Part shown: in pieces, positions 41,623-51,127 of the stretch
Numbering within the stretch: position 1 is the stretch's first letter
Layout of the letters: the number at the start of each line of letters is the position of its first letter
Assembly (NCBI GenBank): GCA_964599095.1
Contig: CAZREB010000004.1
Location: 248,001-312,000 of the forward strand
Reading direction: 5' to 3'
Length of the DNA: 64,000 nucleotides
Source of the DNA: SZAS-79 sp964599095
GTDB taxonomy: Bacteria > Pseudomonadota > Gammaproteobacteria > Burkholderiales > SG8-39
The notes under the pieces: generated by a model
Database searches by the model: none
What the model was told of the DNA's origin: nothing
The model's input: only the letters and a program-made list of their open reading frames with translations
Position numbers and translations under genes: made by a program

Positions 41623-42024
41623 ATGATCGAACCCCGCGGCGTAGTCCACTTCAGCATTGCAGTCAGCGACCTCGCGGCAAGCCGCAGGTTCTATACGGAG
41701 ATCCTCGGCCTGAAGCTCGTCAGCGACGGCTCCGCGTTCGGCATGGTCTTCCTGCGGGCGGGCGAGGACCACGTCATCCTGGCCAGGAGCGACGCGCCGT
41801 TGGTGCGCAATCCCGCGGACAGCCGCCGTGCGCACCATGCATTCAAGGTCGATGCTGCGAAGTACGACGAGGCGAAGGCATTTCTTGCCTCCAAGGGCGT
41901 CGAGGTGTTCGAAGAAGAAGACCGCAAGAAGGGCGTGTTCGTCGGGAGGCAGTTCTATATCCGCGACCCCGACGGCACCGTGATCGAATTCTCGGAGTGG
42001 GACGGCACCAGCGTCCTCGATTGA
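41623..42024 (+). CDS. VOC-family (glyoxalase/dioxygenase superfamily) protein
   Basis: This 133-residue protein has one vicinal-oxygen-chelate module pair. Likely metal residues are His in VVHFSIAVSD, His in AHHAFKVD and Glu in GTVIEFSEWD. The family includes glyoxalase I, fosfomycin-type resistance proteins and extradiol dioxygenases; the activity here is not clear. It lacks a ribosome site and may be leaderless. A receptor gene follows 19 nt later. Confidence 0.9.
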   Translation: MIEPRGVVHFSIAVSDLAASRRFYTEILGLKLVSDGSAFGMVFLRAGEDHVILARSDAPLVRNPADSRRAHHAFKVDAAKYDEAKAFLASKGVEVFEEEDRKKGVFVGRQFYIRDPDGTVIEFSEWDGTSVLD

Positions 42025-42043
42025 TCCAGCAAATGGGGGAACC

Positions 42044-43018
42044 GTGCGCCGCATAGAACGCCTGTTGGTTGCAGCAGTGGCACTTTCGCTGGCGATCGTC
42101 TTCGTGCCATCGGCCGGCGCGCAGGCCTGGCCGGACAAGCCGATCAAGCTGATCGTCAATTTCGGCACCGGCGGGGCGCCGGACGTGGTCGCGCGGCTGT
42201 ATGCGCCGCGCCTGTCCGAGGCGTTCGGCCAGCCGGTGGTGGTCGAGAACCGTGCCGGGGCCGGCGGCAACATCGGTGTCGAAGCGGTGGCGCGCTCGGC
42301 GCCCGACGGCTACACGCTGCTGAGTTCGGCCAGCAGCTCGTTCGTGATCGGGCCGCACGTCTACAAAAAGCTCGCGTTCGACCCGGTGAAGGACATTGCG
42401 CCGGTCGTGCCGATGGCGCTGACGCCGATGTACCTCGTCGTGCGCCCCGGACTCCAGGTCAGGAACGTGGCCGACCTGGTCGCCTACATTCGCGTCAACC
42501 CGGACAAGCTCAACTACGGCTCGGCCGGCGGCGGCACGCTGCCGCATGCGGCGGCCGAGATGATGCTGCGTATCGCGAACGTGCGCGCGGTGCACGTACC
42601 GTTCAAGGGCTCGGGCGCGGCGCTCGCCGCGCTGCTCGGCAACCAGGTCGATTTCGTATTCGATCCGGGCGTGGCGATCCCGCAGGTCAAGGCCGGCAAG
42701 GCGAAGCTGCTCGCGGTGGGGAGTGCGTATCGATCGCAGGGTTTCCCGGACACCCCGACGCTGACCGAGGCGGGGGTCGGCATGACCGCGGTTTCGGTCG
42801 TCGGGCTGTATGCGCCGGCTGCGACGCCGGGCGAGGTAGTCAACCGTCTCAATCGGGAAGTTGCGCGGATCATGCAAGCCCCCGAGATACGCACGGCGCT
42901 GGCGGCGATGGCGGCCGAGCCGATCGCCGCATCGCCGGCGGAGTTCGCGTCGCTGCTCGCGCGCGACCGCGAGCGCTTCGGCGCGATCGTGCGCGAAGCA
43001 GGCATCCGCGCCGAATGA
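42044..43018 (+). CDS. TTT (Bug/TctC) substrate-binding receptor
   Basis: This 324-residue receptor starts with GTG at 42044 (GGGGGA upstream). The signal peptide ends near AGAQAWPDKPI. Family patterns are IKLIVNFGTGGAPDVVARL, VVENRAGAGGNIG, DGYTLLSSA and VPFKGSGAAL. Its last codons overlap the quinone oxidoreductase start in ATGA. It is co-expressed with the VOC and oxidoreductase genes; the ligand is unknown. Confidence 0.94.
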   Translation: MRRIERLLVAAVALSLAIVFVPSAGAQAWPDKPIKLIVNFGTGGAPDVVARLYAPRLSEAFGQPVVVENRAGAGGNIGVEAVARSAPDGYTLLSSASSSFVIGPHVYKKLAFDPVKDIAPVVPMALTPMYLVVRPGLQVRNVADLVAYIRVNPDKLNYGSAGGGTLPHAAAEMMLRIANVRAVHVPFKGSGAALAALLGNQVDFVFDPGVAIPQVKAGKAKLLAVGSAYRSQGFPDTPTLTEAGVGMTAVSVVGLYAPAATPGEVVNRLNREVARIMQAPEIRTALAAMAAEPIAASPAEFASLLARDRERFGAIVREAGIRAE

Positions 43019-43995
43019 CGAAGGCCAGGGTCGTCCAGTTCGCCACGCCCGGCGGGCCGGAGGTCATGGCCTTGTGCACCGTGGACTTGCCCGACCCGCG
43101 CGCGGGCGAGGTGCGGATCCGCCAGACCGCGATCGGCCTGAACTTCCAGGAGATCTACCAGCGCTCGGGCGTGTACAAGATGCCGTCGCCTTCGGGGCTG
43201 GGCAGCGAGGCGGCCGGCGTGGTCGAGAAAGTCGGCGAAGGCGTGACCGGATTCAGGGAAGGAGACCGCGTCTGTTACGGCGGCGGCGAGCCCGGCGCCT
43301 ACGCCGACCGACGCAACTATCCCGCGGCGCGCCTGCTGAAGATCCCGGACGGCCTCAGCGACGAGGTCGCCGCGGCGACGCTCTTCAAGGGAATGACGGT
43401 CGAGTACCTGCTGAATCGCTGCTATGCGCTGAAAGCCGGGCAGCAGGCGCTTTTCTATGCCGCTGCCGGTGGCATCGGCCTGATCGCCGGCCAGTGGGGG
43501 AAACACCTCGGCGCCGAAATGATAGGCGTGGCAAGCGGCGCGGAAAAGTGCAGGCTCGCGCTTGCGAACGGCTACGCGCATGCGATCGACCGCGCGAGCG
43601 AGGACGTGGTCGCACGTGTAAAGGCGATCACCGGCGGGGCGGGTGTCCCGGTGGCTTACGATTCGGTCGGCAAGGCGACTTTTGCGACCACGCTCAAGTG
43701 CATCGGGCTGCGCGGCCTGTTCGTCTCGTTCGGCGCCGCAAGCGGCCCGCCGCCGGCGGTCGAGGCGAACATTCTGCGCGAGGCCGGGTCGCTTTACTTC
43801 ACGCGACCGGCATTGAACATGTACGTGGGCAAGCGCGAGGAACTCGATGCGTCGGCGGGCGCGGCGTTCGACCTGGTGGCGAAAGGCGTAATCAAACCGA
43901 ATATCCGGAAGCGGTATGCGCTGGAAGACGTGGCGCAAGCGCATGCGGAGCTGGAGGCCGGGAGGACGGTGGGAAGTTCGGTTCTTGTTCCGTGA
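43015..43995 (+). CDS. NADPH:quinone oxidoreductase (zeta-crystallin type)
   Basis: This 326-residue medium-chain dehydrogenase lacks the zinc ligands. It has RQTAIGLNFQEIYQRSGVY and GLGSEAAGVVEKVGEGV at the N-terminus, and the NADPH-binding AAAGGIGLIAGQWGKHLGA in the middle. The AASGPPPAV loop and the C-terminal AQAHAELEAGRTVGSSVL are typical of QOR. It probably reduces a quinone or enone. It is coupled to the receptor by an ATGA overlap, and a rhodanese gene follows by 23 nt. Confidence 0.95.
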   Translation: MTKARVVQFATPGGPEVMALCTVDLPDPRAGEVRIRQTAIGLNFQEIYQRSGVYKMPSPSGLGSEAAGVVEKVGEGVTGFREGDRVCYGGGEPGAYADRRNYPAARLLKIPDGLSDEVAAATLFKGMTVEYLLNRCYALKAGQQALFYAAAGGIGLIAGQWGKHLGAEMIGVASGAEKCRLALANGYAHAIDRASEDVVARVKAITGGAGVPVAYDSVGKATFATTLKCIGLRGLFVSFGAASGPPPAVEANILREAGSLYFTRPALNMYVGKREELDASAGAAFDLVAKGVIKPNIRKRYALEDVAQAHAELEAGRTVGSSVLVP

Positions 43996-44018
43996 GTACC
44001 AGATCGAAGGGGTCGCAT

Positions 44019-44426
44019 ATGTTCGTACCGAAAAAGACCGTAGGCCAGATGGTGGAAGAAGCCAAGGCGCGGATCGAGAACCTGACCAACGAGCAGCTGC
44101 AGGCCGAGATGGCGAAGGGCGGCGTCCAGGTCGTGGACATCCGCGACGTGCGCGAACGGCACAGCCTCGGTTACATCCCGGGGTCGCACCATGTGCCGCG
44201 CGGGATGCTCGAGTTCTGGCTCGACCCGACCTCGAAGTACTACACCGGCAAGGTCGACCCGGAAAAGCGCATCGTGCTGCACTGTGCCGGCGGGCACCGC
44301 TCGGCACTCGCCGCGGTGGTGCTGAAGGACATGGGGTTCCCGAACGTCGCGCACCTCGAGCCGGGGTTCAACGGGTGGGCCGCCGCCGGGTTGCCGGTGG
44401 AAGGCGGCAAGCCGAAGGGCGGCTGA
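44019..44426 (+). CDS. Rhodanese-like domain protein
   Basis: A 135-residue single-domain rhodanese. The strand VQVVDIRDVRERHSLGYIPG and the active-site loop HCAGGHRSA are clear, the latter with the persulfide-forming cysteine. The loop has six residues, as in sulfurtransferases rather than phosphatases. A short helical N-terminal extension precedes the domain. GAAGGGG lies ahead of the ATG at 44019. It is the last gene of the VOC-receptor-oxidoreductase unit. Confidence 0.93.
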   Translation: MFVPKKTVGQMVEEAKARIENLTNEQLQAEMAKGGVQVVDIRDVRERHSLGYIPGSHHVPRGMLEFWLDPTSKYYTGKVDPEKRIVLHCAGGHRSALAAVVLKDMGFPNVAHLEPGFNGWAAAGLPVEGGKPKGG

Positions 44427-44460
44427 GTGAGGCACGGCGAACCTGCCGCGGCGTTTGGTC

Positions 44461-44522
44461 ATGGCAGCATTTCGACCGGAGAGCCAGTAAATATGCGGGG
44501 GTTGCGCCGAAAATGGCAGCAT
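44461..44522 (+). repeat. 62-nt dispersed element, copy B
   Basis: It begins ATGGCAGCATTTCGACC and ends ATGGCAGCAT, with the two direct repeats 52 nt apart as in copies A and C. It shares GAGAGCCAGTA and ATGCGG with copy C. It lies between the convergent ends of the rhodanese and cytochrome genes. Confidence 0.75.
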
Positions 44523-44544
44523 AGTCCCCCTTCCGGCGAGGGCC

Positions 44545-44967
44545 CTATTTCTTCTTTGCGGCGCGCCGCGCGAGCTGTTTCTTCTCTTCCGCGCGGATGC
44601 GCTCCATCATCGCCGCGTCTGGATCCTGCCAGGCGCCGCCGGACGAACGCGCCATGTAGGCGACCGCACGCGCGAACTCTTCGAGGCTGAGCGAGGCCTT
44701 GCCGCCTTTCGGGGGCATCGCCCGAACGCCCAGCCATGCATCCGCGGTCAGCACGTGCTGGCCTTCCTTGATCAGCGGCGCCCAGGCCTTGCGGTCGCCG
44801 AACCGCGGCGCCTTCTCTACGCCCGTGGCGTGGCAGACGGAACAGGTTTCCTTGTAGACCTGCTCGCCCGACAACGGCGCCTGCGCGAACGCGCCGGTAA
44901 CGAAACATGCGGCCGCCAGCAGCGGGATCGCGCGATGCAATCGCGCGCGTACGTGAAAAAAGGGCAT
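44545..44967 (-). CDS. Class I cytochrome c (c5-like), periplasmic
   Basis: A 140-residue protein with a signal peptide (LHRAIPLLAAACFVTGAFA). It has one heme-binding CSVCH motif and a candidate axial methionine in VRAMPPKGG. The spacing resembles the cytochrome c5 family. A charged, lysine-rich tail of about 30 residues ends the protein. The ATG at 44967 has GGAGG ahead of it. It would carry electrons in the periplasm; its partner is unknown. Confidence 0.92.
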   Translation of the reverse strand: MPFFHVRARLHRAIPLLAAACFVTGAFAQAPLSGEQVYKETCSVCHATGVEKAPRFGDRKAWAPLIKEGQHVLTADAWLGVRAMPPKGGKASLSLEEFARAVAYMARSSGGAWQDPDAAMMERIRAEEKKQLARRAAKKK

Positions 44968-45112
44968 GACGCCTGTCCTCCAGTCGATCCGGGCGGTGGC
45001 ACCGGGCACGATTGCGCCCGGCTAACGCAACGCACCGGATTGTCGCGGAGGCGGCGCGTTCGGGCAATCCATGCAGGGGCCGACCGCCCTCGGCGCACGC
45101 GATGCAGGTGGC

Positions 45113-45892
45113 CTACGCCGTGAGCGAGGTGAGTTCTACCTCCGTGAACCCGGCGGCGCGGCGCGCTTCGAGGTTGAAGGGTCCGCGCAGGAAGGGCGCA
45201 TTGTGGCGGCGGGCGAGGTCCGCGTAGGCGGCCACCGGGTCGAGACCGCGTTCGGCGCACACGTGGCGGTACCAGCGATTGCCGATGGCCACGTGCCCGA
45301 TCTCCTCGCGCAGGATCAGCTCGAGGATCGCGCCGGCCTTGTGGTCGCCGGCGCTGACGAGCTTCTTCTTCACCAGCGGCGAGGCGTCGAGGCCGCGCGC
45401 CTCCAGCGTGCGCGGCACCAGCGCGAGGCGCGCGAGCAGGTCGCCCGAAGTGCGCTCGGCCATGTCCCACAGGCCGTTGTGCGCCCGGAACGAGCCGTAG
45501 TCGAAACCGAGCGACACGAGGTGATCGCGCAACAGCGTGAAGTGTTTCGCCTCTTCCTTGGCGACATCGATCCAGTCGCGGTAGAACGCATCGGGCAGGC
45601 CGGGAAAGCGCCAGACGATGTCGAGCGCGAGGTCGATCGCGTTGAGCTCGATGTGCGCGATCGAATGGACCAGTGCTGCGCGGCCTTCGGGCGTGGCGAG
45701 CGATTTTTGCTCGATTTGGCTGTGGGGGACGAGTTCGGGCTTCGCCGGCCGGCCGGGGATTCCGGCTGGAGCGCGGATCGATTCAGTCGCGCCGACCGGG
45801 CGTGCCGGATCGAGCGCGAGCGTGGACGCCGCCTTGCGAACGGCGTCCGCTTCCAGGAGCGGCGCGAGGACGGCGGCACGCAGCGTGGTCAT
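45113..45892 (-). CDS. DUF455 ferritin-like protein
   Basis: This 259-residue helical protein has likely di-iron ligands: HSIAHIELNAIDLALD, then AKEEAKHF, and later REEIGHVAIGNRW, i.e. E/ExxH pairs of a ferritin-like four-helix bundle. The family is related to the MiaE tRNA hydroxylase but its reaction is unknown. The ATG at 45892 follows the hydrolase gene by 40 nt in the same direction. C-terminal NAPFLRGPFNLEARRAAGF is a DUF455 hallmark. Confidence 0.9.
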   Translation of the reverse strand: MTTLRAAVLAPLLEADAVRKAASTLALDPARPVGATESIRAPAGIPGRPAKPELVPHSQIEQKSLATPEGRAALVHSIAHIELNAIDLALDIVWRFPGLPDAFYRDWIDVAKEEAKHFTLLRDHLVSLGFDYGSFRAHNGLWDMAERTSGDLLARLALVPRTLEARGLDASPLVKKKLVSAGDHKAGAILELILREEIGHVAIGNRWYRHVCAERGLDPVAAYADLARRHNAPFLRGPFNLEARRAAGFTEVELTSLTA

Positions 45893-45932
45893 CACGCCCC
45901 GCACAACTCGACCGTTCCGCCGGCGCCGATGG

Positions 45933-46979
45933 CTACTGCCCGGGCTCGATCTTCTCGTCGAGGAACTGCTGCACGGCCATGAAGAGCTGCATCCGGTTCT
46001 TCTCCATGATGACCGTGTGCGTGCCTTCGCCGATCTCGACATAGCGCTTGTACGGCGCATTGGTGAGCTTGGCGAAGTACGCGTACAGCATGTAGCTCGG
46101 CAGGTCGGCGTCCCACTCGGCATGCGCGAGGAAAGTCGGTACGCGGATCCGGCCCGGGTCGTACAGGGCCTTGCCGACGCTCCAGAATTCGCGCCCGTCC
46201 TGGACCACGCCGTTGGGCGCGCGCAGCACCTGCGGCGTCTGCTTCGATCCGACCGGGTCGGTGGCGAAGGTCGCATCCGCCCACGCCTCGAACCAGCCCG
46301 GCGGGATCAGGTCGGCCTTCTTGTCCTCGGGCACGCCGGTGAGCCAGCGGCCCTTGGCGGCATCGCGCGAGACCGTGCGGTAGGCGCCGAGCTTGGCGCC
46401 CGAGTCGGTCAACGACGCGGTGCCCTGGCGGATCCACTGGGGCGCATAGAGCACGAGCTTGGCGACCTTGTCGTTGTTCTGCGCGGTGTAGTTGCCCATG
46501 ATGGTGGTGCCCCACGACCAGCCGAGCAGGTTGATCTTTTGCACGCCGCGGCGCTTGAGGATGAAATCCACCGCGGCGCCGACGTCCTTGACCGCGGTCT
46601 CGGTCCGCACGATCGGCCCGTTCTCGGCCGCCGGCTTGTCCATCTCGGGCGGGCGCGTGGACCTGCCGTAGCCGCGCAGGTCGACGAGGTAGACGTCGTA
46701 GCCGTGCTGCGCGATGTAATCCATCCACGACAGGCCGTTCAGCTTGAGGTCGAACGCGGTCTCGGACGGGTAGGTGGCGCCGTGCACGTAGAGCAGGATG
46801 CGGTCGGCCGAGAACTTCTTCGCGCCTGCCGGATGCTTGTTGCGCACGTACAGGCTGATGCCCGGGTCGACCGCCGGGATCATGAATTCCTCCATCGCGA
46901 CCTTCGGCGGTGCGGCGTTCACGGGGATGCAGGTGGCGAAGGCGAGGGCGGCAGTGAGGGTTGCCAGCAGGGCTTTCAT
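45933..46979 (-). CDS. Secreted alpha/beta hydrolase
   Basis: This 348-residue protein has a signal peptide (MKALLATLTAALAFATC) and an alpha/beta-hydrolase fold. The oxyanion strand is ILLYVHGATYPSE and the nucleophile is in LLGWSWGTTIMG. An acid is likely in AHAEWDADLPSYM, and the catalytic histidine is in GEGTHTVIME. YLVDLRGYGRSTRP precedes the nucleophile elbow. GGAG lies 8 nt before the ATG at 46979, which is preferred over two upstream ATGs. It is likely a periplasmic esterase or amidase; the substrate is unknown. Confidence 0.92.
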   Translation of the reverse strand: MKALLATLTAALAFATCIPVNAAPPKVAMEEFMIPAVDPGISLYVRNKHPAGAKKFSADRILLYVHGATYPSETAFDLKLNGLSWMDYIAQHGYDVYLVDLRGYGRSTRPPEMDKPAAENGPIVRTETAVKDVGAAVDFILKRRGVQKINLLGWSWGTTIMGNYTAQNNDKVAKLVLYAPQWIRQGTASLTDSGAKLGAYRTVSRDAAKGRWLTGVPEDKKADLIPPGWFEAWADATFATDPVGSKQTPQVLRAPNGVVQDGREFWSVGKALYDPGRIRVPTFLAHAEWDADLPSYMLYAYFAKLTNAPYKRYVEIGEGTHTVIMEKNRMQLFMAVQQFLDEKIEPGQ

Positions 46980-47078
46980 TGTAGTTGTCTCCATGGTGTT
47001 CAACATGCTTGAACTGCCCGGCTAGCTTGCGTCAATGCAGTGCATGCGTCAATCGAGCGAAACAGCGCGCATCGTTCG

Positions 47079-47107
47079 TTGACTTGCCCGCATGCGGTAC
47101 CAATAAT
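47079..47107 (+). promoter_or_regulatory. Sigma70 promoter giving a leaderless hydroxylase mRNA
   Basis: TTGACT, exactly 17 nt and AATAAT form a good promoter. The -10 ends 7 nt before the ATG at 47115, so transcription should start on or next to the start codon. No Shine-Dalgarno sequence is present in between. Confidence 0.55.
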
Positions 47108-47114
47108 CGGCCGC

Positions 47115-49391
47115 ATGAATGTCGGCCGTCCGGTGGAGCGCATCGAGGACCAGCGTCTCCTGCGCGGACGCGGCGAGTACGCCGACGACCTGCATCCCGA
47201 AGGCCTCCTGCATGCGGCCATCCTGCGCAGCCCGGTGGCGCACGGGCGAATCCGCTCGATCGACGTTCGCGCGGCCCGCGCGATGCCCGGCGTCCGGGGC
47301 GTCTATACGTCCGACGACGTGGCGCAAGTCTCCAACGGCAGGATCCCGAAGATCCCGCTGCGCCTCGCGGCCGTGGCGGAACTCGAGCAATTCGGCCAGC
47401 CGGTGATCGCGCACGGCAAGGTGCGCTATGTCGGTGAGCCGGTGGCGATGGTGGTGGCCGACTCGCCGGCGCTCGCCGAAGACGCGCTGGATGCGATCGA
47501 AGTCGACATCGAGCCGCTGCCTGCGGTGGTCGAGCACAACGCCTCGGGCGGCGATGCGCTGTTGTTCGAATCGTTCGGCAGCAATTCGCCGATCGGCTAT
47601 CTCGCCACCAAGGGCGACACCGCGTCGGTGAAGGCGCCGTACGTGCGGCGCGAGCGGTTCGCCGTGCAGCGGCACAGCGCGGTGTGCCTCGAGCCGCGCG
47701 GCGTGATCGCGCTCTGGGACGAGGCGGGCCCGAAGCTCACGGTCCTCGGCGCGGCCAAGATCCCGTTCCCGAACCGCAGGATGCTTGCGCAGCAGATGGA
47801 CCTGCCCGAGGAATGCGTCGAGATGATCGAAGGCGACGTCGGCGGCGGGTTCGGCGTGCGCGGCACCTTCCATCCGGAGGACTTTCTCGTGCCCTTTGCG
47901 GCGCGCAAGCTGAGACGCCCGGTGAAGTGGATCGAGGACAGGCGCGAGAACCTGCTCAACTCGAACCATGCGCGCGAAACCGACATGGAGCTCGAGATCG
48001 CGTGCGAACTCGACGGCACCATCCTTGCACTGCGCGGCCACGCATGGGTCGACGCGGGCGCCTACCTGCGCACGAGCACCGCGCAGCCCACCCGCAACGT
48101 GGCGCAGTTCCTGTCCGGGCCGTACCGGGTCCCGAACATCCGGATCGACGCCACTCTCCTCCTGAGCAACAAGTGCCCGATCGGCACTTACCGGGGCCCG
48201 GGCCGCTTCGAGGCGGATTTCTTCCGCGAACGGTTGTTCGACATGGCCGCCGGGGACCTCGGCATCGATCGCGTCGAATTCCGGCGCCGCAACCTGCCCA
48301 CCAAAGCGGAGATGCCGTACCCGATCGCCACCGTGTCGCCGCCCGAAAAGGCGGAAAAGCTCGACAGCGGCGACTATGCCATTACGCTCGACCGGTGCCT
48401 GGCCGAGATCGGCTGGCAGGAGAAGGCCCACCTGCAAGGCAGGATGATCGACGGCCGGTATCACGGCCTGGGGATCGGCTGCTTCATCGAAGGCGGCGCC
48501 GCCGGGCCGCGCGAGAACGCGCGCATGACGGTCGATCCCGACGGCTTCGTATCGGTCTTCGTCGGTTCCGCGAACGTCGGCCAGGGCGTCGAAACCGTGA
48601 GCCTGCAGATCGCGGCCGATGCGCTCGGTCTCCCGATGGAGCGCCTGCGGATTTTTCACGGGTCGACGACCTACCTTAAGGAAGGCTTCGGCTCCTACCA
48701 CTCGCGTTCGGTCGTGATGGGCGGCTCGGCGATCCTCGATGCGGCGAACAACCTGAAGGCTGTCTTGAGAACCGCCGCGGCGAAGCGATTGGGTTGCGCT
48801 GCGGCCGACGTCCAGGTCGGCGAGGGCCTGACCGCCTCGCATGGCGGGAAGTCGGTGCAACTCGCGGAACTCGCGGGAGAGGGGCTGTCTGCCGAAGGCA
48901 CCTTCGCCAACCTCGCCTTCATCCATACCTACGCTTATGGCGCGGCGGCGGCGCACGTCGCCGTCGACCCCCGCACCGCGCGCGTGGAGCTGCTCGATTT
49001 TGTCGTCGTCGAGGATATCGGCCGCATCATCAACCCGCTGACCGCCAAGGGCCAGGTGATCGGCGCGGTGGTGCAGGGGCTGGGCGGGACTTTCCTCGAG
49101 CACCTGCAATACGATGCCGAGGGCCAGTTCCTGACCGGCACGCTGGCCGACTACCTGCTGCCGACCGCGACCGACTTCCCGAACATCCGCGCGATCCTGC
49201 TCGAGAACTCGCCCGCCCCGGACAACCCGCTCGGCGCCAAGGGCGGCGGCGAAGGCGGCATCGTCCCGGTGGGCGGGGTCATTGCGAATGCGGTCGCCAA
49301 CGCGCTGGGGTCGCTCGACGTCGAGCCGCGCGAGCTGCCGCTTTCCCCGCCGAACCTGTGGGCGCTGATCCAGCAGGCAAACGCCAAATGA
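47115..49391 (+). CDS. Molybdenum hydroxylase large subunit (CoxL/xanthine dehydrogenase type)
   Basis: This 758-residue protein has an N-terminal a/b-hammerhead (VERIEDQRLLRGRGEYADD) and molybdopterin-binding elements: GDVGGGFGVRG, CPIGTYRGPGRFEADF and GSANVGQGVET. The catalytic glutamate lies in KGGGEGGIVPVGG. It lacks the AYRCSFR loop of true CO dehydrogenase, so it is a hydroxylase of another type (aldehyde, purine or N-heterocycle). The FAD and iron-sulfur subunits are absent from the window. Its stop overlaps the CocE-type hydrolase start in ATGA. Confidence 0.93.
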   Translation: MNVGRPVERIEDQRLLRGRGEYADDLHPEGLLHAAILRSPVAHGRIRSIDVRAARAMPGVRGVYTSDDVAQVSNGRIPKIPLRLAAVAELEQFGQPVIAHGKVRYVGEPVAMVVADSPALAEDALDAIEVDIEPLPAVVEHNASGGDALLFESFGSNSPIGYLATKGDTASVKAPYVRRERFAVQRHSAVCLEPRGVIALWDEAGPKLTVLGAAKIPFPNRRMLAQQMDLPEECVEMIEGDVGGGFGVRGTFHPEDFLVPFAARKLRRPVKWIEDRRENLLNSNHARETDMELEIACELDGTILALRGHAWVDAGAYLRTSTAQPTRNVAQFLSGPYRVPNIRIDATLLLSNKCPIGTYRGPGRFEADFFRERLFDMAAGDLGIDRVEFRRRNLPTKAEMPYPIATVSPPEKAEKLDSGDYAITLDRCLAEIGWQEKAHLQGRMIDGRYHGLGIGCFIEGGAAGPRENARMTVDPDGFVSVFVGSANVGQGVETVSLQIAADALGLPMERLRIFHGSTTYLKEGFGSYHSRSVVMGGSAILDAANNLKAVLRTAAAKRLGCAAADVQVGEGLTASHGGKSVQLAELAGEGLSAEGTFANLAFIHTYAYGAAAAHVAVDPRTARVELLDFVVVEDIGRIINPLTAKGQVIGAVVQGLGGTFLEHLQYDAEGQFLTGTLADYLLPTATDFPNIRAILLENSPAPDNPLGAKGGGEGGIVPVGGVIANAVANALGSLDVEPRELPLSPPNLWALIQQANAK

Positions 49392-51127
49392 GTACAAAGG
49401 ACAAGACCGTGGCCAAACCCGAATACAAGGTCTCCCAGCCGAGGGACCTCGAGCTCCTCGTCGAAAAGGACGTGCAGATCCCGATGCGCGACGGTTCGCT
49501 GCTCAGCGCGAACGTGCTGCGGCCCGACTGCGGCGACGAGCGCGTGCCGGCCCTGGTTGCGCTGACGATCTACCAGAAGGACAAGCTCTGGCGCGCGCCG
49601 GCCAACCTCGAGGAAAAGGCCAACGAGCACATGGTCTGGGAGACGCCGAACCCGCTCTGGTGGTGCCCGCGCGGCTACGCCCTCGTGCGGCTGGATGCGC
49701 GCGGTTCGGGCAAGTCGGTCGGCTTTTCCGAGCCCAGCTCCTACCAGGAGTCGCTCGACTACTACGACGCCATCGAATGGATCGCGAAGCAGCCGTGGTG
49801 CACGGGAAAGATCGGGGCGCTTGGAATTTCGTATCTCGCGAGTTCGCAATGGCGAGTGGCCAGCCTGCAGCCGCCTTCGCTCAAGGCGATCATGCCGTGG
49901 GAGGGCCGCGCCGACCAGTACCGCGACCATGCGTACCACGGCGGCATCTTCTCTTTGGGATTCGTCTCGACCATGCAGGCGATCGAGACCGCGCACCACC
50001 TGCTGGGCGAGCCGCGCAGCTACAACCCGGACGCGTTCAACAACAACATGCTCTGGAACTACCTGAGGAACGACCTCGACTCGGAATACTGGCGCCTCGC
50101 CAGCGCGCGCTGGGACAAGATCGACGTCCCGGTCTACAGCGCCGGGAACTGGGGCGCGATGGCGCTGCACCTGCGCGGCAACACCGAAGCGTTCATGAAT
50201 GCGGCCACGAAACACAAGAAGCTGCGTATCCACACCGGCTCGCATATCCACCCGTTCTATTCGGAGGAGGCGCGCGAGGACCAGTTGCGCTGGTTCGACT
50301 ACTGGCTGAAGGGCATCGACACCGGGATCATGGACGAGCCGCCGGTCAAGCTCGAGATCCGCACCGGCGGCAGCCACCACCCGTACCCGACGCGCTTCGA
50401 GAACGAGTGGCCGCTCGCGCGCACCGAGTGGAAGAAGATGTACCTGAGGATAGACCGGGATCCGTCGGGCGACGAGGACATCGTCGAAGGCGCCCTGGTG
50501 CCGGCCGCGCCGGCCGGCGAGCAGAAGGCCGCCTATTCGACCACCGGCCCCGCCAGGCCGGGGATGGGCTGGTCGCCGCTGCTCGCGCTCGGGGGCTGGC
50601 CGGGGCCGCGGACCGGCATCTCTTTCGAGACCGCGCCGATGACCGAGGACACCGAGATCACCGGGCCGGTCGTGCTCGTCCTCTGGGTGTCGAGCACCAC
50701 CAAGGACATGGATATCTTCGCGACGATCCGCAACATCGGGCCCGACGGCAAGGATCGGTGGGAAGTCGGCCCGAACCACCAGCCGGTGCCGGTCACCAAG
50801 GGCTGGCTGCGTGCCTCGCATCGCAAGCTCGACCCGGAACGCTCGCTGCCCTACCGCCCCTACCACGCGCACAACGAGCGCTGGTGGCTGAAGCCCGGCG
50901 AGATCGTCGAATGCAGGGTCGAGGTCTGGCCGACCTGCATGGTGTTCAGGAAGGGCCACAAGCTCAGGCTCGACGTGCAGCCGCGTGACGGCGTCGGCAG
51001 CGCGCCGCATACCCATTACAACGCCGATTACAACAACGGCGCGATGAATACGGTCCATGCAGGCGGCGTCCACGCGTCGTACCTGCTGCTGCCGTACATT
51101 CCGCCGAAAACGGAGGCAGGAAAATGA
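49388..51127 (+). CDS. CocE/NonD-family hydrolase (X-Pro peptidase S15 type)
   Basis: This 579-residue hydrolase has an N-terminal alpha/beta domain with RDGSLLSANVLRPD, LVRLDARGSGKS and the nucleophile in GALGISYLASSQW. A cap region follows, then a jelly-roll C-terminal domain (TEITGPVVLVLWVSSTTKDMD, RLDVQPRDG). Members cleave esters or acyl-amide bonds, for example cocaine esterase and glutaryl acylase relatives. It is coupled by ATGA overlaps to the hydroxylase before it and to the receptor after it. No signal peptide is seen, so it is cytoplasmic. Confidence 0.93.
   Translation: MSTKDKTVAKPEYKVSQPRDLELLVEKDVQIPMRDGSLLSANVLRPDCGDERVPALVALTIYQKDKLWRAPANLEEKANEHMVWETPNPLWWCPRGYALVRLDARGSGKSVGFSEPSSYQESLDYYDAIEWIAKQPWCTGKIGALGISYLASSQWRVASLQPPSLKAIMPWEGRADQYRDHAYHGGIFSLGFVSTMQAIETAHHLLGEPRSYNPDAFNNNMLWNYLRNDLDSEYWRLASARWDKIDVPVYSAGNWGAMALHLRGNTEAFMNAATKHKKLRIHTGSHIHPFYSEEAREDQLRWFDYWLKGIDTGIMDEPPVKLEIRTGGSHHPYPTRFENEWPLARTEWKKMYLRIDRDPSGDEDIVEGALVPAAPAGEQKAAYSTTGPARPGMGWSPLLALGGWPGPRTGISFETAPMTEDTEITGPVVLVLWVSSTTKDMDIFATIRNIGPDGKDRWEVGPNHQPVPVTKGWLRASHRKLDPERSLPYRPYHAHNERWWLKPGEIVECRVEVWPTCMVFRKGHKLRLDVQPRDGVGSAPHTHYNADYNNGAMNTVHAGGVHASYLLLPYIPPKTEAGK

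Noticed and set aside
47049..49397. A 782-codon minus-strand open frame
   Set aside because: It mirrors the molybdenum hydroxylase gene and carries no recognisable domain.
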